Positions 6,998-20,351 of a stretch of 45,935 nt of DNA are shown piece after piece (within the stretch, counting starts at the first letter, position 1; the number at the start of each line of letters is the position of its first letter). The position numbers and the translations under genes are program-made. Origin of the DNA: Paraburkholderia tagetis (lineage in GTDB: Bacteria; Pseudomonadota; Gammaproteobacteria; Burkholderiales; Burkholderiaceae); NCBI RefSeq assembly GCF_022213065.1, contig NZ_JAKLJA010000046.1:1-45935 (forward strand), given 5' to 3'. Under the pieces are notes generated by a model, which did no database searches, was not told where the DNA came from, and saw only the letters and a list, made by a program, of their open reading frames with translations.

Positions 6998-8107
6998 ATG
7001 CGTACCCTTGCGTTTCTGCGATCGGCAGCGGCCGCCACAGGTATCGCCGCTGTCCCGCTCCTCGCCTGCGCGGTGCTGACCGGGTTGGCGCGCCTCGGCG
7101 TGGTGGTGCCGGCGTTCGCGCTGACACGCGCAGCCTGGCACGGCGTGCTGATGATTCCGGTGTTTTTCGGCACCGTGATCAGCCTGGAGCGGGCGGTAGC
7201 CATGCAGCGCACGGCGCCTTATCTCGCACCGGCGGGCACGGTGGTTGCCGGAGCGGCGCTGCTGGCCGGTGCGCCAGTGCCACTCGTGCAGGCGTTGCTT
7301 GTGATCGCAGCCGGCATCCTGGTGGCTGCGAGCATTAGGCTCGCCTGGCGTCAACGCACGCTGTTTCTGTTCGTCCTGGCAGGCGCCGCAGTTTGCTCGG
7401 CGGTCGGCAATGGCGTGTGGCTGACCGTCGGTGACCTGTCGGCCGCGATACCGTGGTGGCTGTCGTTCCTGATCCTCACCATTGCAGGCGAGCGCCTCGA
7501 ACTGACGCGCCTGCTGCCCGTGTCAAGATAGGGACCCCGGCAGTTCGTGATCATCGTCGTGGTCATACTTGCCGGTGCGACCGGTGCACTGTGGTGGCCC
7601 GACGGCTTCCTGCGTGTGTTCGCCGGCGGACTGCTGGCGCTGGCCGCATGGGTCGCACGCCATGACGTCGCCCGCCACACGGTGCGACAAAGGGGAGTGG
7701 TGCGCTTCATCGCAGTGTGTCTTTTGTCGGGCTATGGCTGGCTGACCGTTGGCGCGCTGCTGGGTCTCAGCGGTGCCTTCGCGCCCGGGCATGCCTGGCG
7801 GGATGCGGCGCTGCACGCGATCACGCTGGGGTTTGTGTTCTCGATGCTCTTCGGCCACGCGCCGCTCATCCTGCCGGCCGTGGTGCGCGAGCGCCTGGCG
7901 TACCACCCGAGCTTCTACGTCCCTCTCGCAGTGCTGCATGTCTCGCTTCTGGTGCGAGTGGCCGGCGGCTTGAGCGGAGCATTCTGGCTGCGCCAGGCAG
8001 GTGGACTCGCGAGCGCGGCGGCGCTCGTGCTCTTCGCGCTCACCTTACTGATCGGCGCATACCGAACCTGGCGACGAACAGTTTCCGGGGTCATGTCGAG
8101 CCGTTAG
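6998..8107 (+). pseudogene. NnrS-like membrane protein split by one in-frame TAG
   Basis: Two membrane-protein halves lie in the same frame, 6998-7531 and 7532-8107, separated only by the TAG at 7529-7531. Together they give about 369 residues with roughly 12 hydrophobic segments, as expected for an NnrS-like protein. The first half ends FLILTIAGERLELTRLLPVS and the second contains HAITLGFVFSMLFGHAPLI and ERLAYHPSFYVPLAVLH; I expect these in one polypeptide. A GTG or ATG at 7544-7547 could restart translation, so two proteins, a pseudogene, readthrough or a sequence error are all possible. It follows the DUF2249 gene by 11 bp. Confidence 0.7.
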
Positions 8108-8184
8108 CGTGATGTCATCGCTGCCGCCCGCGGCACCGCGGAATCGGTCGCCGCGGACGGATGGCGGATCAATCAGACTTCTGT

Positions 8185-8760
8185 TCATGTCTGGTGGTCT
8201 TGCCTGGACGCATGCGCTACACGATCGATCTGCCTGCGCAGTATCTCGAAGCGCTCCAGCACGTCGTCGCCAAATAGCGGATCGGAGCCGGCCGGCACCG
8301 CCGCAGCTACTGCGGCCCAGTCCTCTCCCGTCAACACCTGTGCCGCACGAGGCATTACAACGCGCTCCTCGGTGGCAAGATGGTGACGATAGTACACAAG
8401 GTATGTCGCCGTGGCCGCCTCAAGATGCGACCGGGGGGTCAACACATCTTCCGCAATCTGCTTAAGGCAATTTAGTAGCTCCTCGCCCGCTGTCGCGATA
8501 ACACGGTGCTCCTGGAGGAGCCGGTTTACCAGCAGTTGGACACCGGGATCCTGTTCAGCAAGCCGCGCGTACGCGACATCCTCCGGAGGATGGTGAACGC
8601 GATCAGCAAAATTCCGCATGTAGTAGAGGATATCGGACATGAGCGCATAGTCCGGGCGCTCTCCCTGATGGAATTCAGCAACCTGTTCCTCCAGGAGGTC
8701 GAGGAGTCGCGCGAAATTGACGTGCTCGGCATGCCATACGGCGAGTGAGTCTGCCATCAT
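8185..8760 (-). CDS. Hemerythrin HHE-domain protein (copy 3)
   Basis: A 191-residue hemerythrin-like protein. Ligand-type motifs are VWHAEHVNFARLLDLLEEQ (start), DRVHHPPEDVAYARL, LLQEHRVIATAGEELL and YRHHLATEERVVMP, matching copy 1 in spacing. Two ATG codons stand at 8760 and 8757 with CGGAG upstream, so the longer open frame reaching 8925 is rejected. It is convergent with the NnrS-like gene and transcribed separately. It probably joins the same NO/O2 response, by family and neighbourhood only. Confidence 0.87.
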   Translation of the reverse strand: MMADSLAVWHAEHVNFARLLDLLEEQVAEFHQGERPDYALMSDILYYMRNFADRVHHPPEDVAYARLAEQDPGVQLLVNRLLQEHRVIATAGEELLNCLKQIAEDVLTPRSHLEAATATYLVYYRHHLATEERVVMPRAAQVLTGEDWAAVAAAVPAGSDPLFGDDVLERFEILRRQIDRVAHASRQDHQT

Positions 8761-9640
8761 AGGCTCCGTTGAAATTGAATGACGGACGATAGAACGTTTG
8801 CTCGTTACTTCCTGGACGTCGGACCCAGCGTGAAATGTGCAATTCGGAAATTCGGCGGCGCGGCACACGCGCGACTGATACGACATAGCCCTGCCCCCAT
8901 TACCCGACATCACGGTAATGTTCACCGCTTTGTATGGCGAACAATGCGACCATCGCTACGTAGCGTCAATGCGATGCCATGTGCGATCAATTCTTCCTGA
9001 CTCGGCGGCATTGCAATGCGTACGTCGGCGACTGTGCGGAAAATTACAATCCGCTCGCCGCGGACCTCACCCACATTTATCCTCGAATCATGCCGATTGC
9101 GATGACTCAGTGCCTGGCTATATTCAGTGGCACTAACAGCAGCTTATCGCTCCGACTCAGCCTAGTTTCGCTGGCTGGCAAAACATTGAGATAGATCAAA
9201 TCTTCACTGACAGCGGCCGACTTCGTTCTCGGACCGGGGGAATCTCCGCATTGCCGACGGGGAAGTCGACCTGGTGCTGCACAACCCCTCGCATAGTGTC
9301 TTCAGATCGGACAGCCTGCCGTTCTCCGGCAGTATGCTCGAGCACAGCCGGGACGCCATTGGGCGTGGCGAGCTCAAGGAGGCCAATCATCGTCTTGCAG
9401 GCATCGCGCTGCGTCAGCCGTACCTCGAACTGCTCCCACGTCCTGAAACAGGCCTCACGCGGAAACGTCGTGGTGGCCCACCGGAAACGAATGGCTTGAC
9501 AGCCATTGCCCCGCCAGGCGGGTGACACCGCCACCCGTTAGCTTGCCCAATGTCGACCAACCCGCGCTCGCCGATGCACCTTTAAAAGTGAAGGTATACA
9601 GGGGCGCCGGGCTGCTGCTTACCGTCCATTTAACAAACTG
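8761..9640. other. Stretch without a recognised gene, containing an FNR-like box
   Basis: About 880 bp between the third hemerythrin and the penicillin-binding protein. One + strand frame from about 9208 to 9525 (NLRIADGEVDLVLHNPSHS...) is open without a clear start and might be a remnant; I do not recognise it. An FNR-like palindrome lies at 9187-9200. Confidence 0.4.
9187..9200. promoter_or_regulatory. FNR-like box
   Basis: TTGAGATAGATCAA matches the FNR/ANR consensus TTGAT-N4-ATCAA at 9 of 10 defined positions. It lies about 600 bp upstream of the penicillin-binding protein gene and next to an unrecognised + strand frame. The FNR gene of this window is the obvious candidate regulator. The target transcript is unclear. 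Confidence 0.5.
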
Positions 9641-9793
9641 GTGGTCGGCAAGTCGACTTTGCTTGCGCTCGCCAAGGAACATATCGTCGACCTGTTCGTC
9701 ATCGGCGTGCGGCACTGGCACACGAATCACGCAGGCGAGATAAACTTTCTGAGAGGTGTACTCCGCGATCTGACGCGACGTCAGGGGGAATAA
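9641..9793 (+). CDS. Short unrecognised ORF or 3' fragment
   Basis: A 50-codon frame, GTG start, reading VVGKSTLLALAKEHIVDLFV then IGVRHWHTNHAGEINFLRGV. The composition is protein-like and hydrophobic in the middle. The frame is open further upstream without a start, so it could be the tail of a decayed gene. It ends 2 bp before the penicillin-binding protein start. No family is recognised. Confidence 0.3.
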   Translation: MVGKSTLLALAKEHIVDLFVIGVRHWHTNHAGEINFLRGVLRDLTRRQGE

Positions 9794-9795
9794 CC

Positions 9796-12700
9796 ATGAG
9801 CCGCCCGTCTGTCCGCTCTTCTCTTCCTGTCACCCACGCCCGTTCAGTCTGGCGATGGGTCAAGTGGGGTTTGCTCGTCGCGATTCTAGCGGCCATCGCT
9901 ATCCTGGCGCACATCGTCCAGACCGAAATCGACACCTCGCGGCTGCAGGCGCGCTACCTCTCCGAGTTGACGCGCGACATCGGCTTCGCGGTCGAGCCCG
10001 GCGCGAGCCACAACATCCGTTTTCCCACGACGAATGGCCCTTACGATATCCGGCTTGGGTATGCGCAACTGCCTGCGTTCACCGACCGGTTCGAGCAGCG
10101 CGGTTTCGCAGTGGCCGCGCAGGCGCGCGATTCAGCGCGCATGATCGCGCTCGCCGACGAAGGCCTTTTCCTCCCTTATGAGGAAAAGGACCAGGCCGGC
10201 ATCGTGCTGCGCGACGCGACCGGCGAGTTGCTGTTCCGCACGCGCTATCCGCAGCGCGCCTACGAAAACTTCGGAGCCGTGCCGCCGCTTGTGCGCGATT
10301 CGCTGGTCTTCATCGAAGACAAGTACCTGCTCGCCGCCGACCAGCCGAACCGCAATCCGGCCATCGACTGGGGGCGCTTCAGCCGCGCGCTCGTCGATCA
10401 GGGCTTGCGCCTCGTGAACAGGCACCAGCACACGCCGGGGGGCAGCACGCTCGCCACGCAGCTCGAGAAGTTCCGCCACTCCACGGGCGGGCGCACCGCC
10501 ACTCCGCCAGAGAAGCTGCGCCAGATTGCGTCGGCCTCGGTGCGCGCCTATCTCGACGGTCCGCAGACGATGCCCGCGCGCCAGCAGATCCTCGTGCACT
10601 ACCTGAATTCAGTGCCGCTTTCGGCGAGGCCGGGCGTGGGCGAGATCAACGGCATCGGCGACGGCCTCGCGGCCTGGTACGGGCGCGACTTTGGCGACGT
10701 CAACCGCATCCTGCGCGAGCCCATCTCGAACGCGACGCTCGACGAACAGGCGCTCGCGTTCCGCCAGGTGCTCTCGCTCCTGATCGCGCAGCGCGCGCCC
10801 TCGTATTTCCTGCAGAAGAACAACGACGCGCTGGCGAAGCTGACCGACAGCTATCTGCGTCTGCTCGCAAACGGCGGCGTGATTTCGCCCGCGCTGCGCG
10901 ACGCCGCGCTGGCGACGCAGCTCACGCTCGACCGCTCGAAGCCCGCGCCGCGCCCGCCGGTCTCCTACGTCGAGCGCAAGGCGGTGCTCACGCTGCGCAC
11001 GCAGCTGATGCAGGCGTTGGGCCTCAAGACGCTCTACGATCTCGACCGCCTCGATGTTTCGGCCACGTCCACGCTCGACGACGCCGTGCAGCAGGCCGTG
11101 AGCAACCGGCTCGCCGATGCCGCGACCATGGATGGCGCACGCGCGGCGGGGCTCGTGGGTTTCGAGATGCTGCGGCCTGCCGACGATCCCTCGAAGATCG
11201 CGTACAGCTTCACGCTGTTCGAGCGGCGCGGCGGCGAGAACCTCGTGCGCGTGCAGACCGATAGCGTGAACGAGCCGTTCGACATCAACTCCGGCGCGCG
11301 CCTGAATCTCGGCTCGACGGCGAAGCTGCGCACGCTCATTACGTATCTGCAGATCGTGAGCGCGCTGCACGCGAAGTACGCAAACGACGATGCGAAGACG
11401 CTGCGCGCGATGATTCCGCAGGTCGACCCAGGCGATGCGCTTACGCGCTGGGCGCTCGACTATCTCTCGACGACGCCCGACCGGTCGCTGCCTGCCATGC
11501 TCGAAGCGGCCGTGCAGCGCAAGTATTCGGCCAATCCGGGCGAGGTCTTCTACACGGGCGGCGGTGCGCAGACCTTCAATAATTTCGAGTCGAGCGACAA
11601 CTCGCAGATCCTCACCGTGCAGCAGGCGTTCCAGCATTCGGTGAATCTTGTGTTCGTGCGGCTCATGCGCGACATCGTCCACTACGAGATGATCCAGACT
11701 TCGGGGCCACCCTCGGCTTACCTCGACGATCCGGCCGTGCGCAACCGCTACCTCACGCAGTTCGCCGACGGCGAAAGTCAGGTCTACATGCGGCGCTTCT
11801 ACACGCGCTACGCAGGCAAGGGTAATGACGAGGCGCTGCAGATCCTGCTGCAGCACACCCGCAAGGGCCCGGCGCGGATCGCGACGGTGCTGCGCAGCGT
11901 GAACCCGAACGGCGACCAGGCATGGTTCAACGGCGTGATGCGCGCGCAACTGAAGAACACCCAGTTCCAGGGGCTCGACGACGCAGACCTCGCGAAGTAC
12001 TACAACAAGTACGCGATCGACAAGTTCAACCTCAACGATCGCGGCTATATCGCGGGCATCCATCCGCTCGAACTGTGGCTGCTGAACGATCTGCGCGCCC
12101 ATCCCGATGCGACGCTCGATCAGGTCCAGCAGCAAAGCCACGACGCGCGCCTCTATACCTACAGGTGGCTCTTCAAGACGCGCTATCACGCCACGCAGGA
12201 CCGGCGCATCCGCCACATGATCGAGCTGAAGGCCTACGCCGCGATCGGCAGGTCGTGGCGCGCGCTCGGCTATCCGTTCGACAACATCACGCCTTCGTAT
12301 GCCTCGGCGATCGGCGCGGCGGGCGACCGGCCGTCGGCGCTCGCGTATCTGATCGGCCTCGTCTCCGACAACGGCGAGAAGCTGCCGACGCATAGCTTCG
12401 AATCGCTCGACTTCGCGCGCGGCACGCCCTACGAGACGCGCTTCGTACACGCGGCCACGCCACCGCAGCCGCTCATCTCGCCGGAGATCTCGCAGGTGGT
12501 GCGCGAGCTGCTGACGTCGGTGGTGCAGGGTGGCACGGGCAAGCGGCTCGCCGACGGCATGACGTTCTCCGACGGCAGGACGCTGCAGGTCTATGGCAAG
12601 ACCGGCACGGGCGATCAGCGCTTTAACGTCTATGCGAAGGGCGCACGCCTGATCGAGTCGCGCAAGGTAAACCGCTGTGCGACTTTCGTCTTCGTCATCG

Positions 12701-12900
12701 GCGACCGCTTCTACGGCGCGATCACCGCTTGGGCGCACGAGCCCTATGCGGCGCGCTACACGTTCACGAGCGCGATGGCGGTCCAACTGCTCAAGTCGAT
12801 GACGCCTGTGCTGCAGCCGCTGCTGGAGGACAAGAACTCGCCGGCCGGCACGCTCAGGGCTGGAAGCGGCGCACAGGCGATGACGCCGAGCCATCCGTAG
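9796..12900 (+). CDS. Bifunctional class A penicillin-binding protein (divergent)
   Basis: A 1034-residue protein with a short cytoplasmic tail and one membrane anchor (about 20-40). The glycosyltransferase (GT51) domain is marked by FIEDKYLL (Glu174) and GGSTLATQLEKF, then RQQILVHYLNSVPL. The transpeptidase domain has STAK (Ser507, Lys510), SVN (Ser615) and KTGTG (Lys935). It should polymerise glycan strands and cross-link peptides in the periplasm. It is longer than PBP1a/1b, and the usual F..H.G after the catalytic Glu is altered to LLAADQPNRN, so glycosyltransferase activity is less certain. It stands alone between NO-response genes and the nar operon and may be an accessory paralogue. 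Confidence 0.85.
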   Translation: MSRPSVRSSLPVTHARSVWRWVKWGLLVAILAAIAILAHIVQTEIDTSRLQARYLSELTRDIGFAVEPGASHNIRFPTTNGPYDIRLGYAQLPAFTDRFEQRGFAVAAQARDSARMIALADEGLFLPYEEKDQAGIVLRDATGELLFRTRYPQRAYENFGAVPPLVRDSLVFIEDKYLLAADQPNRNPAIDWGRFSRALVDQGLRLVNRHQHTPGGSTLATQLEKFRHSTGGRTATPPEKLRQIASASVRAYLDGPQTMPARQQILVHYLNSVPLSARPGVGEINGIGDGLAAWYGRDFGDVNRILREPISNATLDEQALAFRQVLSLLIAQRAPSYFLQKNNDALAKLTDSYLRLLANGGVISPALRDAALATQLTLDRSKPAPRPPVSYVERKAVLTLRTQLMQALGLKTLYDLDRLDVSATSTLDDAVQQAVSNRLADAATMDGARAAGLVGFEMLRPADDPSKIAYSFTLFERRGGENLVRVQTDSVNEPFDINSGARLNLGSTAKLRTLITYLQIVSALHAKYANDDAKTLRAMIPQVDPGDALTRWALDYLSTTPDRSLPAMLEAAVQRKYSANPGEVFYTGGGAQTFNNFESSDNSQILTVQQAFQHSVNLVFVRLMRDIVHYEMIQTSGPPSAYLDDPAVRNRYLTQFADGESQVYMRRFYTRYAGKGNDEALQILLQHTRKGPARIATVLRSVNPNGDQAWFNGVMRAQLKNTQFQGLDDADLAKYYNKYAIDKFNLNDRGYIAGIHPLELWLLNDLRAHPDATLDQVQQQSHDARLYTYRWLFKTRYHATQDRRIRHMIELKAYAAIGRSWRALGYPFDNITPSYASAIGAAGDRPSALAYLIGLVSDNGEKLPTHSFESLDFARGTPYETRFVHAATPPQPLISPEISQVVRELLTSVVQGGTGKRLADGMTFSDGRTLQVYGKTGTGDQRFNVYAKGARLIESRKVNRCATFVFVIGDRFYGAITAWAHEPYAARYTFTSAMAVQLLKSMTPVLQPLLEDKNSPAGTLRAGSGAQAMTPSHP

Positions 12901-13305
12901 ACGGGGCGACACGCATCGCGCGAGTTGAGCGCGTGCGTAACCACGCGCGGCGTCGAATTGGTCCAGTTCGGCGGCGGGATTATATTCGGATGTCGAACCC
13001 GTTCTGGCAAAGATGCATGTGAGCTGATGAAGTGCTGAACGTGAGGTCGTTCGCAAGCAGGCGCGCCTTCCTTGGCGGGTTGCCCGACGTGTTGGCGCAG
13101 ATGCGCATTCCGTACAGTTCACCGTGTCGCAAAAACGTCTTCAAGTGCGCCGATACCATGGCCCTCCCGTGAGCGTTTCGCGAACAGCGACGCGTTCGCC
13201 CCTCAGGTGAAGCAGCCGTCACGCGGGAGATCCCGGAAAGGCTCACCTCATATTCGCTATCATACGTTCCTCCGCCAGACCTGCCCCCCGATCTCCCTAC
13301 CAGCC
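12901..13305. other. Stretch without a recognised gene
   Basis: About 400 bp between the penicillin-binding protein and the recombinase remnant. A minus-strand frame reading FLRHGELYGMRICANTSGN ending at 12980 is open but has no recognisable domain. I see no clear promoter, RNA or repeat. Confidence 0.35.
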
Positions 13306-13530
13306 CGCGACGTTGACCGCTAGCTCGAAGCTGCGGCACGCGAAAACACCCGACACAGCGACCAGTCGGCGATCCGCCATTTTGAAATTGAATGGGGCGG
13401 CTTCCTGTCGGCAAGCGCTGATGTGATCGCGCGGTACACCGTCGAACACGCCGCATCATTGTCAATCAATACGTTGCGCGCACGTCTTGCCGCAATTGCG
13501 CAGCGGCATCAGGCACAGTGCTTCCCCGAC
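13306..13530 (+). pseudogene. Tyrosine recombinase (integrase) N-terminal remnant
   Basis: The + strand frame reads LPARDVDR, a TAG stop at 13321-13323, then LEAAARENTRHSDQSAIRHF, EIEWGGFLSASADVIARY and LSINTLRARLAAIAQRHQAQ. This order (ENTR..Y/SAIRHF, W..FL, IARY, LS..TLR.RLAAIA..HQ) is the SAM-like core-binding domain of phage-type integrases. The catalytic domain with its R-H-R-Y residues is absent. The in-frame stop and the loss of the C-terminal part mark it as a decayed fragment, perhaps left by the element that once brought in neighbouring genes. Confidence 0.65.
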
Positions 13531-13996
13531 CAAGGCACCCCACCGCCCGAACCGCCGGTAATTGCATTGCCTGCTCCGTCACCGACGACAAGGACCGTGG
13601 CACCGAGGACCGAAACCCGTCTGGACCTGCACCTGGCAGGTCCACTTACTGAACGCAACAGCAAGTTCGTGCGGGCAGGTCAAAGGCGCGTCGATTCACG
13701 CCGCAACGAATACGAGATCGCAATGCCGTACGAATATGGCCTGTACACGGAGCGGGCGATCGCCGAGTTACGCGCAGAAATGCATTCCACTGCAGACTTC
13801 TGCAACTGCTGGATCGAGGGATCGCTGCACAATCCTGTGACCGATACGTATTGGGGATGAGAATGTTCGCTGCGGACTCAAGGACGCGCGAATGATTTCG
13901 ACCGACGGGAAAAGGTGCATCTGTTGGAGGACTATCAGAAGCACCAGCAAGCCTGGCCGGGGTCGATCGCCCCGGGACGACAGGCGAACCCATAAG
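13531..13996 (+). other. Degenerate continuation of unknown origin
   Basis: After the integrase remnant the same frame stays open to TGA at 13858-13860. It reads a proline-rich linker, then RNEYEIAMPYEYGLYTERAI and STADFCNCWIEGSLHNPVTD. Just past the stop another frame continues in a protein-like way (NDFDRREKVHLLEDYQKHQQ) to TAA at about 13995, as if one gene had been shifted near 13857. I do not recognise the family. Confidence 0.35.
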
Positions 13997-14261
13997 AAAA
14001 ACAGACGTTACCGCGTTGGATCGAAATGATCCGGTGCATTTTTATAACCAAAAGGCTTATGACCGGAACCTTCCTTTCCTCGTCGTGGATCCCGGGAAGG
14101 CCATCATTCGAAACGCAAACGATTGCGGCCTCTGGCGTTCATGCCCAACACGCAGCACCGCAACGATCAATCAGACCCTCAATGTTTTCATCGCCCACTT
14201 TGCACTACGCAGTCGTATCCATTTAATTCATAATCGCCTGAACGCGAAACCTGGAGGTGCC

Positions 14262-18064
<3,803 letters not shown>

Positions 18065-18068
<4 letters not shown>

Positions 18069-19588
18069 AGGTGCGCGCACAGATTGCGATGGTGCTGAAC
18101 CTCGACAAGTGTATCGGCTGCCACACTTGCTCGGTCACCTGCAAGAACGTCTGGACGAGCCGCGAGGGCATGGAGTACGCGTGGTTCAACAACGTCGAAA
18201 CCAAGCCCGGCATCGGCTATCCGAAGGAGTGGGAGAACCAGGAGAAGTGGCGCGGCGGCTGGACGCGCAAGGCCGACGGCAAGATCGAGCCGCGCCAGGG
18301 CAGCAAGTGGCGCCTGCTCGCGAAGATCTTCGCCAACCCGCATCTGCCCGAGATCGACGACTACTACGAGCCGTTCACCTTCGATTACGCGCATCTGCAG
18401 GAAGCCGGCAACACCAGGGCGATGCCGGTCGCGCGGCCGCGCTCGCTCGTGAGCGGCGAGCGTATGGAAAAAATCGAATGGGGGCCGAACTGGGAAGAGA
18501 TTCTGGGCGGCGAGTTCGAGAAGCGCGCGAAAGACTATAACTTCGAGAACGTGCAGAAGGACATCTACGGACAGTTCGAAAACACCTTCATGATGTACCT
18601 GCCGCGCCTGTGCGAGCACTGCCTCAATCCGGCGTGCGTGGCCTCCTGCCCCTCCGGCTCGATCTACAAGCGCGAGGAAGACGGCATCGTGCTGATCGAC
18701 CAGGACAAGTGCCGCGGCTGGCGCATGTGCGTGTCCGGCTGCCCGTACAAGAAGATCTACTACAACTGGAAGAGCGGCAAGGCCGAGAAGTGCATCTTCT
18801 GCTATCCGCGCATCGAGGCGGGCCAGCCCACGGTGTGCTCGGAAACCTGCGTGGGACGCATCCGCTATCTGGGCGTGCTGCTCTACGACGCCGACCGCAT
18901 CGAGCAAGCCGCGAGCGTGGCCGACGAGAAGGACCTCTATCAGGCCCAGCTCGACGTGTTCCTCGATCCGTTCGATCCGGCCGTGATCGAGCAGGCCGCG
19001 CGCGACGGCGTTCCGCAGGCGTGGATCGACGGCGCGCAGCGCTCGCCGGTCTACAAGATGGCGATCGACTGGAAGATCGCGTTCCCGCTGCACCCCGAAT
19101 ACCGCACGCTGCCGATGGTCTGGTACGTGCCGCCGCTCTCGCCCATCAACTCGGCCGCGAACAGCGGCGACCTCGGCATGAACGGCTATCTGCCCGACGT
19201 GGAGGCGCTGCGCATTCCGCTGCGCTATCTGGCGAATCTGCTGACCGCCGGCGACGAGCAACCCGTAAAGGTGGCGCTCGAGCGCATGCTCGCGATGCGT
19301 GCGTTCATGCGTGCGCGTCACGTGGACCGCGTCGATGCCACCCAGGTGCTCGATCAAGCGGGGCTTTCGCTGCATCAGGTCGAGGAGATGTACCGCTATC
19401 TCGCGATCGCGAATTACGAAGACCGCTTCGTGATTCCCACCACGCACCGCGAATATGCGGAAGACGCCTTCGATCTGCGCTCGGGTTGCGGCTTCACGTT
19501 CGGCAACGGCTGCTCGGACGGCCGCAGCGAGGCGAGCCTGTTCGCGCCCAAGACCGGCTCGCGCCGTATTCCGATTCAGGAGATCTGA
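18065..19588 (+). CDS. narH: Respiratory nitrate reductase beta subunit
   Basis: A 507-residue iron-sulfur subunit that passes electrons from NarI hemes to NarG. Cys motifs are CIGCHTCSVTCKN near the start, CEHCLNPACVASCP, CRGWRMCVSGCP and CIFCYPRIEAGQPTVC-SETC. The Trp in CRGWRMC replaces one Cys and gives the [3Fe-4S] cluster normal for NarH. The length matches E. coli NarH (512). Start overlaps the narG stop (ATGA) and the stop abuts the narJ start, so all are cotranslated. Confidence 0.98.
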
Positions 19589-20299
19589 ATGTTTGCGCCA
19601 CGCCCTCCCAATCGCCTCACGTTCCGGCTGCTTGCCGCGTGCCTCGAGTACCCGACCGAAGCGCTGATCGGCGCGCTCGACGAGGCGCGCGAACTCGTGC
19701 AAGGCGAACGCGCGCTGCGCGGCGAGACGCGCGAGCATCTGCTGCGCTTTCTCGACTATCTCGGCTCGCGCGACCTGCTCTCGCTCCAGGAGAACTACGT
19801 TGCGCTGTTCGACCGCGGCCGCGCCACCTCGCTGCATCTGTTCGAGCATGTGCACGGCGAGTCGCGCGAGCGCGGCCAGGCGATGATCGACCTGAAGCAG
19901 ATGTACGAGCGCCATGGCCTGCTGCTCGGCCCCGATCAGCTGCCCGACTACCTGCCGGTATTCCTCGAATATCTGTCGATCCTTGAAGCCGGCGAGGCGC
20001 GCTCGCTGCTCGGCGAAACCCTCGCGATTCTGCAGGCGATCACTGCCGAGCTGAGCCGCCGCAACAGCCACTATGCGTATGTGACCGGCGCGGTGCTCGC
20101 GCTCGCGGGCAACACCTTGGGTGACATCGAAGCGGCGCTGCCCGAAGAAGCGCACGACGACGACGCGAACGCGCCGCACGACGGCCAGGATCTCGATGCG
20201 CTCGATGCTGCGTGGAGCGAGGAGCCGGTGAAATTCATGGGCAATGCGCAGCCCGCGGTGGCGCCGGTGGAGTTCCATGCGCGCCGGCCGTCGCGCTGA
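19589..20299 (+). CDS. narJ: Nitrate reductase assembly chaperone
   Basis: A 236-residue NarJ protein of the TorD/DmsD-like chaperone family, needed for Mo-cofactor insertion into NarG. The hallmark segments are RLLAACLEYPTE, LQENYVALFDRGRATSLHLF, HVHGESRERGQAMIDL and GLLLGPDQLPDYLPVFLEYL. The start immediately follows the narH stop, with CAGGAG overlapping the narH end. The C-terminal 40 residues are acidic and proline-rich, as usual. Confidence 0.97.
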   Translation: MFAPRPPNRLTFRLLAACLEYPTEALIGALDEARELVQGERALRGETREHLLRFLDYLGSRDLLSLQENYVALFDRGRATSLHLFEHVHGESRERGQAMIDLKQMYERHGLLLGPDQLPDYLPVFLEYLSILEAGEARSLLGETLAILQAITAELSRRNSHYAYVTGAVLALAGNTLGDIEAALPEEAHDDDANAPHDGQDLDALDAAWSEEPVKFMGNAQPAVAPVEFHARRPSR

Positions 20300-20351
20300 A
20301 AGCCGCACCTGTACACCGCGCGGCCTGCCGCGCATTCAGCAAGGAGCAGTC

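Noticed and set aside
8761..8925. N-terminal extension of hemerythrin copy 3
   Set aside because: The family start fits the ATG pair at 8757/8760, which has CGGAG upstream; the extension lacks homology.
10609..13122. Long minus-strand open frame opposite the penicillin-binding protein
   Set aside because: Same cause: antisense of a real gene, with low-complexity composition and no ribosome site.
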